A stretch of 64,000 nucleotides of DNA from Pseudomonas chlororaphis (GCF_003731765.1 NZ_MOAL01000001.1:620001-684000), one strand, 5' to 3'; counted from the first letter of the stretch, positions 38,051-50,447 are shown. Notes: generated by a model not told the origin, from the sequence alone. Program-made: numbers and translations.

Positions 38051-38587
38051 TCAAGATTTCAATGCTTCGGCAAGGTTCGCGAGTTTCCCGCGAATCGAGC
38101 CATCGATAACCAGGTCGCCGGCGCGGATTACGACGCCACCAATCAGGCTGGCATCCTCCGCAGCGTGCAGGCGCACTTCCCGGCCGAGCCGTGCACTGAG
38201 AACCTTGGCGAGTTTGTCTTGCTGTTCTTGGTTCAATGCAAAAGCACTGGTCACATCCACATCCACCGACTTCTCTTGTTCGGCCTTGTACAGGTCGAAC
38301 AGAGCGGAGATCTCCGGCAACAGCAGGAGACGGTCGTTTTCGGCGGCAACGTGAATGAAATTCTGTGCCTGGACATCAAACTTGTCGCCACACACGTCGA
38401 TAAACGTGGTGGCCTTTTCTGCGCTCGTCAGTCGCGGGGCCTTAAGCACGCGCTGCATGGTGTCATCTTGTGACACCGCTGCAGCCAGGCCGAGCATGGC
38501 TGACCAAGAGGCCAGCTGCTGGTGGGCCTGAGCGTGCTCGAAGGCCGCCTTAGCGTAAGGTCGGGCCAACGTGGTCAATTCTGCCAT
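38051..38587 (-). CDS. atpH: F1 ATP synthase delta subunit
   Basis: 178 residues. The N-terminal helical bundle ([16 protein letters not shown]) binds the top of alpha, and the C-terminal segment with [22 protein letters not shown] contacts the b stalk. It belongs to the peripheral stator. It lies between atpF and atpA as usual. Confidence 0.96.
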   Translation of the reverse strand: MAELTTLARPYAKAAFEHAQAHQQLASWSAMLGLAAAVSQDDTMQRVLKAPRLTSAEKATTFIDVCGDKFDVQAQNFIHVAAENDRLLLLPEISALFDLYKAEQEKSVDVDVTSAFALNQEQQDKLAKVLSARLGREVRLHAAEDASLIGGVVIRAGDLVIDGSIRGKLANLAEALKS

Positions 38588-38599
38588 GATCGCCCTCGC

Positions 38600-39070
38600 T
38601 TAAATTTCAGCAGCCAGTTTGTTAACCAGCTCTGCGTGCGCGTTTTGATCGATTGTGGCGCCCAGGATCTTCTCTGCACCATTGACCGCCAAGCTGCCCA
38701 GTTGGGCGCGCAGCGCGTCTTTGACGCCGTTCAGTTCCTGTTCGATCTCGGCCTGAGCCTGAGCCTTCACACGTTCAGCTTCGACACGAGCCTGTTCACG
38801 GGCTTCGTCGACGATCTGAGTGCCGCGTTTCTTGGCTTGCTCAATGATTTCAGCTGCCTGAGCCTTAGCTTCGCGAAGTTGCTGACCCGCTTTATCTTGG
38901 GCCAGTTCCAGGTCACGAGCTGCTCGGTTGGCAGCGTCCAGTCCATCCGCGATCTTCTTTTGACGTTCGTGCAAAGCTGCAATGACCGGAGGCCAAATGA
39001 ACTTCATGCAGAACAGTACAAAAATTAAGAACGCAACGGACTGGCCAATCAGGGTTGCATTAATGTTCAC
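38600..39070 (-). CDS. atpF: F0 ATP synthase b subunit
   Basis: 156 residues, starting at a GTG (39070) with GAGG 8 nt upstream. There is no nearby ATG that keeps the conserved N-terminus [24 protein letters not shown]. One membrane helix at about 7-27, then a long charged helix rich in Ala, Glu and Lys that forms the stator dimer. Confidence 0.96.
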   Translation of the reverse strand: MNINATLIGQSVAFLIFVLFCMKFIWPPVIAALHERQKKIADGLDAANRAARDLELAQDKAGQQLREAKAQAAEIIEQAKKRGTQIVDEAREQARVEAERVKAQAQAEIEQELNGVKDALRAQLGSLAVNGAEKILGATIDQNAHAELVNKLAAEI

Positions 39071-39127
39071 GCCAACACCTCGCTCGTTCGTTGTCCATCA
39101 CACCAATCAACTCGAATACTCGAGTGA

Positions 39128-39400
<273 letters not shown>

Positions 39401-39519
39401 TTACGTCGTATGGTTTAGGTTTTTTTAATTTAAAGCGGTAAAACAAATCGTTTCATCAAGCCCTAAGCGGGCCCCCTCTCGTTTGACCGAGAGGGACATC
39501 AGACTAGTCGAGACTGGTC

Positions 39520-40813
<1,294 letters not shown>

Positions 40814-40890
40814 CACTCTTGCTCCTCAAAGGCCGGCTGCCAGAATTCAATAACTTGGCATAATTTGTGCCGACAAAATGCGCGCAGAGT

Positions 40891-40912
40891 ATAGGGGCGG
40901 TTCAGCCCCTAT
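40891..40912 (-). terminator. hairpin between parB and atpI
   Basis: ATAGGGGC and GCCCCTAT form a perfect 8-bp stem with a 6-nt loop in the parB-atpI gap. The following minus-strand tract is not U-rich, so terminator function for parA-parB is only possible. Confidence 0.4.
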
Positions 40913-40961
40913 TCAACTGCCAGGTAGTGATTTCCGACTGCGCGCTACATGAGGAAATGTT

Positions 40962-41834
40962 TCAGCGGATGTGTGCGAGGACGCCCTGCAACTCATCGAG
41001 GGAGTTGTAGCCAATCACCAACTGCCCTTTCCCCTTCTTGCCGTGGCGGATCTGCACCGCAGAGCCCAGGCGCTCGGCCAGGCGCTGTTCGAGGCGAGCG
41101 ATATCCGGGTCGGGTTTGGCCGCTTCCACGGGCTCCGGTTTGCCACTCAACCACTGGCGAACCAATGCCTCGGTTTGGCGCACAGTCAGCCCTCGTGCGA
41201 CAACATGTCGCGCCCCTTCCACCTGCTGATTTTCCGGCAAGCCGAGCAAGGCACGGGCATGGCCCATTTCCAGGTCGCCATGGGACAGCATGGTCTTGAT
41301 TACTTCCGGCAGCGCGATCAGGCGCAACAGGTTGGCCACGGTCACCCGCGACTTGCCCACCGCCTCAGCCACTTGTTGCTGGGTCAGCTGGAACTCCTGC
41401 TGCAAACGCTGCAGGGCCACGGCTTCTTCCACCGGGTTGAGGTCTTCGCGCTGGATGTTCTCGATCAGCGCCATGGCAATCGCAGTTTCATCCGGCACAT
41501 CGCGGACCATGGCCGGAATGGTTTCCTGGCCAGCCTGCTGGCTGGCACGCCAGCGGCGTTCACCGGCGATGATTTCAAAGCGGCCGCTGCCGATGGGGCG
41601 CACCACAATGGGCTGCATCACACCCTGGGCCCTGATCGACTGAGCCAGTTCTTCCAGCGCCTGGGGATCCATGTCCCGACGCGGCTGGTATTTGCCACGC
41701 TGGATCAGGTCCAGGGGCAGGTGCTGCAGTTCACGCGAATCCGCCTGCACCGCTTGTTCTTCCAGGGCGCTGACGGTCGGACCACTCAACAGAGCATCCA
41801 GTCCACGTCCGAGACCTCGTTTCTTGACGGCCAT
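40962..41834 (-). CDS. parB: chromosome partitioning protein ParB
   Basis: 290 residues. An N-terminal ParA-contact segment (RGLGRGLDALL), the CTPase/clamp motifs QPRRDMD and RFEIIAGERRWRASQQAG (the GERR box), the helix-turn-helix LTQQQVAEAVGKSRVTVANLLRL, and a C-terminal dimerisation domain. It binds parS sites, two of which lie in recF (53561 and 54191), and spreads to load SMC/condensin. Confidence 0.97.
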   Translation of the reverse strand: MAVKKRGLGRGLDALLSGPTVSALEEQAVQADSRELQHLPLDLIQRGKYQPRRDMDPQALEELAQSIRAQGVMQPIVVRPIGSGRFEIIAGERRWRASQQAGQETIPAMVRDVPDETAIAMALIENIQREDLNPVEEAVALQRLQQEFQLTQQQVAEAVGKSRVTVANLLRLIALPEVIKTMLSHGDLEMGHARALLGLPENQQVEGARHVVARGLTVRQTEALVRQWLSGKPEPVEAAKPDPDIARLEQRLAERLGSAVQIRHGKKGKGQLVIGYNSLDELQGVLAHIR

Positions 41835-41843
41835 GGGGATTCC

Positions 41844-42641
41844 TTAAGTTGGCAGGGCGGCGGCGGCGCGTGAGTTTTTCCGTTGCCGGCGAACCATCTC
41901 GCCCGCCAGGGCCAGATAGGCCAGCGCGCCACGGGATTGTTTGTCATAGGCCAACGCCGGCATGCCGTAACTCGGAGCTTCTGCCAGGCGGATGTTGCGT
42001 GGAATCACGGTGTCGTACAGCTGCTCGCCAAAGTGTTCCTTGAGCTGGGCCGAAACATCGTTCATCAGGCTCAGGCGCGGATCGAACATGGTCCGCAGCA
42101 GGCCTTCGATCTTCAGCTCGGGGTTGAGCAATTCAGCGATGCGCTTGATGTTATCCACAAGGTCGCTCAAACCTTCCAGCGCGTAGTACTCGCACTGCAT
42201 GGGGATAATTACCCCATCGGCGGCCACCAAGGCGTTGAGGGTGAGCATCGACAACGACGGCGGGCAGTCGATCAAGATGTAATCGTAGTTCTCGCGAATC
42301 GGCGCCAGGGCGCTGCGCAGACGACTTTCCTTCATCTGCATTTCCAGCAGAACCACTTCCGCCGCGGTCAGGTCGCGGTTGGCCGGCAGCAATTGATAAC
42401 CGCCGTGCTCCGAGAAGTGCATGGCCTGGGCCAGGTCGCACTCGCCGATCAACAGGTCGTAGACCGAGTTTTCCAAGCCGTGTTTATCCACACCGCTACC
42501 CATGGTGGCGTTGCCCTGTGGATCAAGATCGATCAACAGCACCCGGCGCTTGGTAGCGACCAGGGAAGCTGCGAGGTTGATGCAGGTGGTGGTCTTGCCC
42601 ACGCCACCTTTTTGGTTCGCTATCGCGAATACCTTAGCCAT
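41844..42641 (-). CDS. parA: chromosome partitioning ATPase ParA
   Basis: 265 residues from the ATG at 42641. The in-frame TTG at 42659 is less likely. Deviant Walker A is KGGVGKTTT at about 11-19, Walker A' is LIDLDPQGNATMGSG, and Walker B is YILIDCPPSLS. It forms DNA-bound ATP dimers that position the ParB-parS complex. Encoded 9 bp upstream of parB. Confidence 0.97.
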   Translation of the reverse strand: MAKVFAIANQKGGVGKTTTCINLAASLVATKRRVLLIDLDPQGNATMGSGVDKHGLENSVYDLLIGECDLAQAMHFSEHGGYQLLPANRDLTAAEVVLLEMQMKESRLRSALAPIRENYDYILIDCPPSLSMLTLNALVAADGVIIPMQCEYYALEGLSDLVDNIKRIAELLNPELKIEGLLRTMFDPRLSLMNDVSAQLKEHFGEQLYDTVIPRNIRLAEAPSYGMPALAYDKQSRGALAYLALAGEMVRRQRKNSRAAAALPT

Positions 42642-42659
42642 TCTTGCTTGTGTTCCCAA

Positions 42660-43304
42660 TCATGCCGTGCGGCGCAGTATCAGCAGATGGCGTTGGCCTT
42701 GGCAACCGGGTACGGCCAGGGCGTGTTCGCTATCAAGGTGGAAGTCCGCGGGCAATGCTACCAGCTCATCCGAGGGATGAACGCCCTTCATTGCCAGCCA
42801 ACGTGTATCGCGGTCGCCGAGGTGGCGGGTCCAGTTGCTGAAATTCTCCATGCTGCTGAACGCCCGGGAAATGATCCCGTTGAACGGCTGCTCAGGCTGG
42901 AAGGCTTCAACCCGACTGTGGATAACTTGCAGGTTATCCAGTTTGAGTTCGAGTTTGACCTGGGTCAGGAAGCGGGTTTTCTTGCCATTGCTGTCCAGGC
43001 AGGTCACCTGGGACTCGGGAAACAGGATCGCCAGGGGAATACCAGGCATTCCGCCGCCACTGCCCACGTCCAGCCAACGGCCATTTTCGATGAAGGGCAT
43101 CACGCTCAAACTGTCCAGCAGATGCCGCGAGACCATTTCGTCCGGATCGCGCACCGCCGTGAGGTTGTACGCCTTGTTCCATTTGATCAACAGGGCCAGG
43201 TAACCCAGCAGCAACGTGTGCTGGGCTTCGCTCAGGTCGACCCCGAGCTGGCGGGCACCTGTGGATAACTCTTCGGCATGTTGCACGGTAACCAACGAAC
43301 TCAA
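42660..43304 (-). CDS. rsmG: 16S rRNA (guanine-527-N7)-methyltransferase
   Basis: 214 residues. The start is a TTG at 43304 that overlaps the mnmG stop (TTGA), giving the conserved N-terminus [18 protein letters not shown] seven codons in is the alternative. Rossmann SAM motif: [17 protein letters not shown] (about 75-91). Methylates G527 of 16S rRNA with SAM. Translation is probably coupled to mnmG. Confidence 0.94.
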   Translation of the reverse strand: MSSLVTVQHAEELSTGARQLGVDLSEAQHTLLLGYLALLIKWNKAYNLTAVRDPDEMVSRHLLDSLSVMPFIENGRWLDVGSGGGMPGIPLAILFPESQVTCLDSNGKKTRFLTQVKLELKLDNLQVIHSRVEAFQPEQPFNGIISRAFSSMENFSNWTRHLGDRDTRWLAMKGVHPSDELVALPADFHLDSEHALAVPGCQGQRHLLILRRTA

Positions 43305-45193
43305 GCGCTTTGCTCCAACTGACGGCCCGCGCCGCGTTTTTTCAAGTGAATCATCAACAGGGAAATCGCCGCCGGTGTAACCCCGGGGATCCGCGACGCC
43401 TGGCCCAGCGTCTCGGGACGCGTTGCGCCGAGCTTGCTCTGGATCTCTTTGGACAGGCCGGAAATGCCGGTGTAATCGATATCCACAGGCAGCTTGGTGT
43501 TCTCGCTGGCCCGCAAACGAGCAATTTCATCCTGCTGACGATCAATGTAACCGGCGTATTTGGTCTTGATCTCGACCTGCTCGGCGACCTGTGGGTCTTC
43601 CGCGCCCTGCCCGGTCACTTCCACCAGGCCCACGTAGTCGATTTCCGGACGGCTCAGCAGATTCAACAGGTTGTATTCATGGGTCAGCGGCGTGCCGAAT
43701 TTCTCGGCGATCGCATCGCCCTGCTCGGTGCCCGGGCGGACCCAGGTGGATTTCAGACGCTGCTCTTCCTGGGCAATGCTTTCGCGTTTTTTGCAGAACG
43801 CCGCCCAACGCACGTCATCCACCAGGCCCAGTTCGCGGCCTTTTTCGGTCAAGCGCAGGTCAGCGTTGTCTTCGCGCAGGATCAAACGGTATTCCGCCCG
43901 GGAGGTGAACATCCGGTACGGTTCCTGGGTACCCAGGGTAATCAAGTCGTCCACCAGCACGCCGATGTACGCCTCATCGCGCCGCGGGCACCAGCTGTCT
44001 TTGCCCTGTGCACGCAAAGCTGCGTTGGCGCCGGCCAGCAAACCTTGGGCCCCGGCTTCTTCGTAACCGGTGGTGCCGTTGATCTGCCCGGCAAAGAACA
44101 GACCGCCGATGACTTTGGTTTCCAGGCTGTACTTCAGGTCGCGCGGATCGAAGTAGTCGTACTCGATGGCGTAGCCCGGACGCACGATATGGGCGTTTTC
44201 CATACCGCGGATCGATTGCACGATCTGCAACTGCACATCGAACGGCAAGGATGTGGATATCCCGTTCGGGTACAGCTCGTGTGTGGTCAGGCCTTCAGGT
44301 TCGATAAACACCTGGTGGCTTTCCTTGTCGGCAAAGCGATGAATCTTGTCTTCGATCGACGGGCAATAGCGCGGGCCAATCCCTTCGATTACCCCGGAAT
44401 ACATCGGCGACCGATCAAGGTTGGACGCGATGATTTCGTGAGTACGGGCGTTGGTGTGGGTAATCCAGCAACTGACTTGCGCTGGATGCTGTTCTTTCGA
44501 GCCCAGGAACGACATCACCGGGATCGGTGTATCGCCAGGTTGTTCGGTCATCACCGAAAAATCCACAGAACGGCCGTCGATACGTGGCGGGGTACCGGTT
44601 TTCAGCCGGCCCACACGTAGAGGCAACTCCCGCAGGCGGTGAGCCAGGGCGATCGAAGGTGGATCGCCGGCGCGGCCGCCAGAATAGTTCTGCATCCCAA
44701 TGTGGATAAGTCCGCCGAGGAAGGTCCCGGTGGTCAACACCACGGATTCGGCGAAGAAACGCAGGCCCATTTGAGTAACCACGCCGCGCACTTGGTCTTG
44801 TTCAACGATCAGGTCGTCCGCGGCCTGTTGAAATATCCACAGGTTGGGCTGGTTCTCGAGGATCTCGCGCACAGCGGCTTTATACAGAATGCGGTCGGCC
44901 TGGGCGCGAGTAGCGCGTACGGCTGGGCCTTTGCGACTGTTCAATACACGAAATTGAATACCGCCTTTATCGGTCGCGATGGCCATCGCGCCGCCAAGGG
45001 CATCGATTTCCTTGACCAGATGGCTTTTACCAATCCCACCGATGGCGGGGTTGCAGCTCATTGCTCCGAGGGTTTCCACGTTATGCGTCAGCAACAGGGT
45101 TTTTGCCCCCATGCGTGCTGATGCAAGTGCTGCCTCGGTACCGGCATGACCGCCGCCGATGACGATCACTTCAAAACGGGAAGGGAAATCCAC
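43301..45193 (-). CDS. mnmG: tRNA uridine-34 carboxymethylaminomethyl synthesis enzyme MnmG (GidA)
   Basis: 630 residues from the GTG at 45193. The adjacent GTG at 45196 is only 2 nt from GAGGT and is less well placed. FAD site [10 protein letters not shown] at about 13-22, [35 protein letters not shown], and the C-terminal helical domain that contacts tRNA ([26 protein letters not shown]). Works with MnmE to modify U34 of tRNAs. Confidence 0.97.
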   Translation of the reverse strand: MDFPSRFEVIVIGGGHAGTEAALASARMGAKTLLLTHNVETLGAMSCNPAIGGIGKSHLVKEIDALGGAMAIATDKGGIQFRVLNSRKGPAVRATRAQADRILYKAAVREILENQPNLWIFQQAADDLIVEQDQVRGVVTQMGLRFFAESVVLTTGTFLGGLIHIGMQNYSGGRAGDPPSIALAHRLRELPLRVGRLKTGTPPRIDGRSVDFSVMTEQPGDTPIPVMSFLGSKEQHPAQVSCWITHTNARTHEIIASNLDRSPMYSGVIEGIGPRYCPSIEDKIHRFADKESHQVFIEPEGLTTHELYPNGISTSLPFDVQLQIVQSIRGMENAHIVRPGYAIEYDYFDPRDLKYSLETKVIGGLFFAGQINGTTGYEEAGAQGLLAGANAALRAQGKDSWCPRRDEAYIGVLVDDLITLGTQEPYRMFTSRAEYRLILREDNADLRLTEKGRELGLVDDVRWAAFCKKRESIAQEEQRLKSTWVRPGTEQGDAIAEKFGTPLTHEYNLLNLLSRPEIDYVGLVEVTGQGAEDPQVAEQVEIKTKYAGYIDRQQDEIARLRASENTKLPVDIDYTGISGLSKEIQSKLGATRPETLGQASRIPGVTPAAISLLMIHLKKRGAGRQLEQSA

Positions 45194-45320
45194 CACGCAC
45201 CTCGTGCCTGCTTCAAGTAGGAGTAATTAGGAGTAGTTGTTGGGTTGGTTTTTGGACCAAGGCGGCAAGTATAGGGACTTAGCCCTTCCTAAAGAACCCT
45301 TTGCACAAAATTTAACCAGC

Positions 45321-45609
45321 TGTGGATGACTCACGGACAATAGAAATTAAAAGAGAGAAATTTATTAAATCTTTGTTTTTATGTTTATTCTTACTGAGCA
45401 CCATTTCTGTGGATAGATTGCTACAGGCCTTTATTTTCAATGTGTACAGAGAATTTAAAGTCTGTGGTTAGGTGCCAATGAGGGCGTTGGATAACCGGTT
45501 TAAGCCTGTGGATGAATGGGGTGGTTATCCACAGAGGTGGTTTTCCTCAGTTTTGAAGCCCTGTTATCAACTGAGCACAGGGCCAGTTATTCACAGGGCT
45601 TAATCCACA
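45321..45609. other. second DnaA-box cluster with AT-rich tract upstream of mnmG (oriC-like)
   Basis: One perfect DnaA box (TTATCCACA at 45525-45533) and five one-mismatch boxes: 45321-45329, 45408-45416, 45507-45515, 45587-45595 and 45601-45609. The stretch 45338-45400 is strongly AT-rich and resembles an unwinding element. The position next to gidA is that of E. coli oriC. No gene is seen here. Confidence 0.6.
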
Positions 45610-45953
45610 GAAACGCCTGCTGAGCGATGAATTTCACCCACGACTGTTCCTCTCCTGGAGAGGAGTGACTGGCAAAAATCTATAAATCGCGAGGGTGAAG
45701 GTCGAGTGACGCACCGGCTGATGCGATCTGTCAGGCACTCGAGGCAGGTTTGGGCACCATCAACCTTCACCATTTGGGTGGCAAGGATGGGTGAAAGGGA
45801 GCCGATTGAGGGTACGAGCGCCACACGCCGGCGGAATTATCCCCAGGCAGCCTATTCAGGCCCTGAAATAACACCGCTTGCAACTTGGACGATTAAAGGG
45901 ATTCACTTGGTGCTGCAGGCCGTAAGAGACCTGCAGGTTCCAAGGCGGAGGGA
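45610..45953. other. unassigned intergenic block between mnmG and mnmE
   Basis: About 340 bp with no convincing gene. Open frames on both strands (minus 45600-45824, plus from 45706) have no ribosome-binding site or recognisable product. It contains a CCTCTCC/GGAGAGG inverted repeat near 45649-45663 and a CTGCAGG/CCTGCAG repeat near 45915-45940, past the mnmE stop. A promoter or small RNA is possible but not demonstrated. Confidence 0.35.
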
Positions 45954-47324
45954 TTACTTGCCGATGCAGAAGCTGGAAAAGATCCTTCCCAGCAAATCAT
46001 CTGAACTGAACGCGCCGGTAATTTCGCCCAGGGAGTGCTGCGCTTGCCGCAGATCCTCCGCCAGCAGCTCCCCTGCGCCGGCCAGGGTGAGTTGGGCACG
46101 ACCATGTTCCAGTGCCGTGCTGGCATGGCGCAGGGCTTCAAGGTGGCGACGGCGAGCGCTGAAGCTGCTTTCGGACGTCTGTTCATAACCCATGCATGCT
46201 TTCAGGTGCTCGCGCAGCAGCTCCAGGCCGGTGCCGGCGGCCATGGCACTGAGGCTGATGGTCACGTGTCCGTCGTCGCTTGTTTCGAGGGCAATGGCTT
46301 CACCGGTCAGGTCGGCTTTGTTGCGGATCAGCGTGACATTCGCCGGATCGGGGCGTTGTTCGAGAAATTCCGGCCACAGGGCAAAGGGGTCCGCCGCCTC
46401 GGCGGCCGTGGCATCCACCACCAGCAGTACGCGATCGGCTTCACTGATGGCCTTGAGTGCCCGCTCCACACCGATTTTTTCCACCTGGTCGTCGGTATCT
46501 CGCAAGCCCGCAGTATCGACCACGTGCAGCGGCATGCCATCAATGTGGATATGTTCACGCAGGATGTCCCGGGTGGTGCCGGCGATTTCAGTGACGATCG
46601 CTGCCTCCCGGCCCGCCAGGGCATTGAGCAGGCTGGATTTGCCGGCATTCGGCCGGCCGGCAATCACCACCGTCATGCCATCGCGGAGCAAGGCGCCCTG
46701 CCCGGCTTCACGCAGTACTGTGGATAAATCATCACGAACCGCATCGAGCATCGACAGCACGTGGCCATCGGCGAGGAAGTCGATTTCTTCCTCAGGAAAA
46801 TCGATTGCGGCTTCAACGTAGATACGCAGGGCGATGAGTTGCTCGGTCAGATGATGCACACGTTGCGAGAACGCGCCCTGCAAGGACCGCAAGGCATTGC
46901 GCGCCGCCTGTGTCGAACTGGCTTCGATCAGGTCGGCGATGGCTTCGGCCTGGGCCAGGTCGAGTTTGTCATTGAGAAAAGCCCGCTCGCTGAATTCTCC
47001 CGGCCGGGCCAGGCGGCAGCCCAGTTGCAGGCAACGTTGCAGCAACATATCCAGGACGATGGGGCCGCCGTGCCCCTGAAGCTCCAATACATCCTCGCCG
47101 GTGAATGAGTTCGGCCCGGGGAAATACAAGGCGATCCCTTCATCCAGCACCTCGTCCTGCGCACTGAGGAATGGCCCGTAATGGGCAAAACGCGGTTTCA
47201 GTTCGCGGCCGCTGATGGCTTGGGCAGCCACGCTGGCCAGGGGCCCGGAGATCCGGACGATACCCACGCCGCCGCGACCTTGGGCGGTGGCGACAGCGGC
47301 GATGGTTTCACGAGGGACGGTCAT
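45954..47324 (-). CDS. mnmE: tRNA modification GTPase MnmE (TrmE)
   Basis: 456 residues. The N-terminal folate-binding domain is followed by a G domain with P-loop GRPNAGKSS (about 224), DTAGLRD (about 270) and NKAD (about 337), inserted in a helical domain. It ends with the catalytic motif Cys-Ile-Gly-Lys at the C-terminus. Partner of MnmG in wobble-uridine modification. Confidence 0.97.
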   Translation of the reverse strand: MTVPRETIAAVATAQGRGGVGIVRISGPLASVAAQAISGRELKPRFAHYGPFLSAQDEVLDEGIALYFPGPNSFTGEDVLELQGHGGPIVLDMLLQRCLQLGCRLARPGEFSERAFLNDKLDLAQAEAIADLIEASSTQAARNALRSLQGAFSQRVHHLTEQLIALRIYVEAAIDFPEEEIDFLADGHVLSMLDAVRDDLSTVLREAGQGALLRDGMTVVIAGRPNAGKSSLLNALAGREAAIVTEIAGTTRDILREHIHIDGMPLHVVDTAGLRDTDDQVEKIGVERALKAISEADRVLLVVDATAAEAADPFALWPEFLEQRPDPANVTLIRNKADLTGEAIALETSDDGHVTISLSAMAAGTGLELLREHLKACMGYEQTSESSFSARRRHLEALRHASTALEHGRAQLTLAGAGELLAEDLRQAQHSLGEITGAFSSDDLLGRIFSSFCIGK

Positions 47325-47356
47325 AACCCAGGTTCCAGATAAAAGTGACAGATAGC

Positions 47357-47384
47357 AAAACGCCCCACTAGGGGGCGTCTTGAG
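47357..47384 (-). terminator. terminator between yidC and mnmE
   Basis: ACGCCCC and GGGGCGT form a stem with a small loop, followed on the minus strand by TTTTGC. A perfect DnaA box lies next to it at 47388-47396. Confidence 0.75.
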
Positions 47385-47403
47385 TGGTTATCCACAGCGT
47401 AGG

Positions 47404-49086
47404 TCAGGCAGCGGCGTTCTTGGTCGCGGCTTCAATCTTACGGGTGATGTACCACTGTTGGGCGATCGACAGGCAGTTGTTCACAACCCAGTACAGAACC
47501 AGGCCCGCCGGGAACCACAGGAAGAAGAAGGTGAAGATGATTGGCATCATTTTCATCACCTTGGCCTGCATCGGATCCGGTGGAGTCGGGTTCAACTGCT
47601 GCTGGATGAACATGGTGGCGCCCATGATGATCGGCAGGATGAAGAACGGATCCTTGATCGACAGGTCGGTAATCCACAGCATGAACGGCGCTTGGCGCAT
47701 TTCCACGCTTTCCAGGAGTACCCAGTACAGAGACAGGAAGACCGGCATCTGCACGAGGATTGGCAAGCAACCACCCAGCGGATTGATCTTCTCTTTCTTG
47801 TACAGCTCCATCATGGCCTGGGACATTTTCTGCCGGTCATCGCCATGTTGTTCTTTCAGAGCAGCCAGTTTCGGTGCCACGGCGCGCATGCGAGCCATGG
47901 ATTTGTAGCTGGCAGCCGACAGTGGGAAGAAGATCCCCTTGATCAGCATGGTCAGGAAGATGATCGACCAGCCCCAGTTACCCACCAGGCTGTGGATATG
48001 TTGCAGCAGCCAGAAGATCGGCTGAGCGATGAACCACAGGAAACCGTAGTCCACAGTCAATTCCAGACCTGGGGACAACTCTTTCAGCACCGCCTGGCTT
48101 TTCGGGCCGGCATACAGAATGGCGCTGGTTTCAGCCTTGGCACCCGGTGCAACGGTCAATGCTGGGCCGGTGTAGCCAATGATGTAGTTGCCTTTGCTGT
48201 CTTTGCGGGTCTGGACCAGGTTGTTTTCACCCTTGGCCGGGATCCACGCAGTTACAAAGTAGTGTTGCAGCCAGGCAACCCAACCACCTTGGACGGTCTC
48301 TTTCAACTGAGCCTTGTCCATGTCCTTCATCGACACTTTTTTGTACGGCTCGGAACTTGTCCACAGGGCAGCGCCCAGGTAAGTCGCGGTGCCAGTGGCA
48401 GTGCTGGAGGATGGATCGGAACTGGCGTCACGCTTGAGCTGGGCGAACATCGCACCGGACCAAGGTTGAGCACTTTCGTTGTCGATCAGGTAGGAAACGG
48501 TGATGTCATACAGGCCGCGCTTCAGGGTAAAACGCTTGATGTAATTGACGCCGTCCTTGCTGAATTTCAGGTCGACAACCAGTTGGTCCTGGCCATCGGC
48601 CAGTTGATAAGTCTTCTTCTCCGAAGAGAACACCGGACGACCGGCCGGGTTGGCGTCCGGACCGTTGGTGCCGATCAGGCCGCTTTGCGCCAGGTAGGTC
48701 CGCTCATTGCCGTTATCGAACAGCTGGAACGGAATTTCCGGATGGTCTTGGCGACGTGGATACAAAGGCAAACGCAGCTGGGCGATGTCACCACCTTGTG
48801 GGTCGACAGCAATGTCGAGCACATCCGTTTTGATCTGGATGAGGTCTTTGCTGGCAGCCACGGGAGTTTCAGCGGGAGCACTGGTATCGCTTGCCGCACG
48901 CGGAATATCGTCGCTGACGGAAGCATTGTTACCAGCCGCCGTGTCTGGCAGGCCCGTTGTGCTGGTGCTGGAAGCAACATTCTGAGTCGGCAGGGCAGCT
49001 TGGCCGTAGTCCTGGTTCCATTTAAGGACCATGACGTAGGACACGATTGCCAGGGCGACGATCAGGATCGTGCGTTTAATATCCAT
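47404..49086 (-). CDS. yidC: membrane protein insertase YidC
   Basis: 560 residues. An N-terminal membrane helix (about 3-22), a large periplasmic beta domain to about 345 and five C-terminal membrane helices with GWSIIFLTMLIKGIFFPLSAASYKSMARMR. The positively charged groove Arg lies near the start of this core. Inserts membrane proteins such as AtpE, alone or with SecYEG. Follows yidD by 2 bp. Confidence 0.97.
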   Translation of the reverse strand: MDIKRTILIVALAIVSYVMVLKWNQDYGQAALPTQNVASSTSTTGLPDTAAGNNASVSDDIPRAASDTSAPAETPVAASKDLIQIKTDVLDIAVDPQGGDIAQLRLPLYPRRQDHPEIPFQLFDNGNERTYLAQSGLIGTNGPDANPAGRPVFSSEKKTYQLADGQDQLVVDLKFSKDGVNYIKRFTLKRGLYDITVSYLIDNESAQPWSGAMFAQLKRDASSDPSSSTATGTATYLGAALWTSSEPYKKVSMKDMDKAQLKETVQGGWVAWLQHYFVTAWIPAKGENNLVQTRKDSKGNYIIGYTGPALTVAPGAKAETSAILYAGPKSQAVLKELSPGLELTVDYGFLWFIAQPIFWLLQHIHSLVGNWGWSIIFLTMLIKGIFFPLSAASYKSMARMRAVAPKLAALKEQHGDDRQKMSQAMMELYKKEKINPLGGCLPILVQMPVFLSLYWVLLESVEMRQAPFMLWITDLSIKDPFFILPIIMGATMFIQQQLNPTPPDPMQAKVMKMMPIIFTFFFLWFPAGLVLYWVVNNCLSIAQQWYITRKIEAATKNAAA

Positions 49087-49088
49087 GA

Positions 49089-49334
49089 TTACTCGGCCAT
49101 CGAAGAAGAACGGGAGGTAGGGATAGGTGGAACCGGGTCATAACCACCGGGATTCCACGGATGACAGCGACCTAAACGACGAAAGGTCAGCCAGCCACCG
49201 CGCAGAAGGCCATGATTTTCTATGGCCTCTAACGCGTAGCAGGAACAACTGGGGTAGAAACGACAGTGACTGGCCATCAGGGGACTAATGGCATAGCGGT
49301 AAAACTGGATCGGAACGAGCGCCAGTTTACGCAT
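49089..49334 (-). CDS. yidD: membrane protein insertion efficiency factor YidD
   Basis: 81 residues with the family core [31 protein letters not shown] and the [15 protein letters not shown] run. A small amphipathic membrane-associated protein. Its start overlaps the rnpA stop by 8 bp. Confidence 0.95.
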   Translation of the reverse strand: MRKLALVPIQFYRYAISPLMASHCRFYPSCSCYALEAIENHGLLRGGWLTFRRLGRCHPWNPGGYDPVPPIPTSRSSSMAE

Positions 49335-49728
49335 CGGGACTGTCTACCCCTACAGTTTCGGCTTTGACTTCCGGTACCGGCTTGTTACGTGCCAGACGCT
49401 TCCAGAGTTTGCCGAAATGCTGAATCAATTCGGGGTTTTCTACATCGCCCAAACCTTTGCGCGCGACGATAACGATATCCCAACCAACCAGTGAATCTTG
49501 GTGGAGGCGAAACGATTCGCGCATCAGACGCTTGAGGCGATTGCGCTCAACGGAGAGCTTGACGCTCTTTTTCCCGATCACGAGCCCCAGACGGGGATGA
49601 TCCAGGTCGTTGTTGCGCGCAAGGAGCAGGAGATTTTTCCCCGGAACCTTGCCGGTAGGGGAGTCAAAGACTGCCTTGAAGTGCCGGGGAGTTAGCAGAC
49701 GCTTTTCCCGACTGAAGTCCTGACTCAC
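49327..49728 (-). CDS. rnpA: ribonuclease P protein component
   Basis: 133 residues from the GTG at 49728, giving the conserved N-terminus [21 protein letters not shown]. The open frame runs further upstream into rpmH, but that part does not belong to the family. The RNR motif is in [18 protein letters not shown]. Binds the RNase P RNA and helps process tRNA 5' ends. The exact start (GTG or two codons upstream) is uncertain. Confidence 0.93.
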   Translation of the reverse strand: MSQDFSREKRLLTPRHFKAVFDSPTGKVPGKNLLLLARNNDLDHPRLGLVIGKKSVKLSVERNRLKRLMRESFRLHQDSLVGWDIVIVARKGLGDVENPELIQHFGKLWKRLARNKPVPEVKAETVGVDSPDA

Positions 49729-49744
49729 CTCCAGTACCGGATTA

Positions 49745-49879
49745 TCAAACTGCCAGACGCGCACGACCTTTGGCGCGGCGACGCGACAGGACAGCACGGC
49801 CGTTCTTGGTAGCCATGCGAGCACGGAAGCCGTGGGTACGGGCGCGTTTGATGGTGCTTGGTTGGAAAGTACGTTTCAT
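49745..49879 (-). CDS. rpmH: 50S ribosomal protein L34
   Basis: 44 residues: [20 protein letters not shown] and a very basic tail ending [10 protein letters not shown]. This is the exact family length. It borders the origin region and precedes rnpA by 16 bp, the conserved rpmH-rnpA-yidD-yidC order. Confidence 0.98.
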   Translation of the reverse strand: MKRTFQPSTIKRARTHGFRARMATKNGRAVLSRRRAKGRARLAV

Positions 49880-50029
49880 GGCGTTGTTACCTGGTTCGTC
49901 CACAACGGGCCGGAATGGCCCCCGTTTTAAGAGACCGGCGATTCTAGAGAAAGCAAGCCTCTAGGTCAATTTCCAACCAGCTTTTCCTTTATCCGGGTAT
50001 GTCGGCTCTTGTGCCGAGAAACCCGGTTA

Positions 50030-50390
50030 GCCAGATAATAGAAATAAAAGAAGGGAATTATTTAAAGCTTTTCTGTAAAGCTTATAAAGACTAGGGACGC
50101 ACTCATCTGTGGATAACTGCCTTTAGCCCTTCTATCACGTGCTGTACAGAGAATGACAACACGGTTGAGAAGCGGTGCTCTGCCTGTGCTGCGCCCTCGG
50201 AAAACCTGTGTGTGGAATGGACTGTTATCCACAGGCGAGTTATCCACTGAGTTTCGCCCCCACTTGTACAACGACCTCAAGTGGGGTTATCCACAGAGCT
50301 TATGCACATACCATTGGTCGTGTTTTCCCCGGTTAAGACATTGATTCTTGGTGATCTGTGATCAACCTACATGTGGATAAGTGGGCGTCT
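50030..50390. other. oriC: chromosomal replication origin region between rpmH and dnaA
   Basis: Four perfect DnaA boxes: TGTGGATAA at 50108-50116 and 50372-50380, and TTATCCACA at 50225-50233 and 50287-50295. Near boxes are TTATCCACT at 50240-50248 and TTATGCACA at 50300-50308. An AT-rich tract at 50034-50092 (AATAGAAATAAAAG through TTATAAAGAC) is the likely unwinding element. The place between rpmH and dnaA is where Pseudomonas origins are known. 49880-50029 carries the rpmH promoter side and no gene. Confidence 0.9.
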
Positions 50391-50447
50391 GGTCGCTACA
50401 ATGGCCGCTTGTTTTTGCCTCACCGGCTTTCAACTTAGGGGATATCC

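Noticed and set aside
45706..46188. Plus-strand 160-codon frame upstream of and overlapping the mnmE 3' end
   Set aside because: Overlaps mnmE by more than 200 bp, has no ribosome-binding site and a composition unlike the neighbours.
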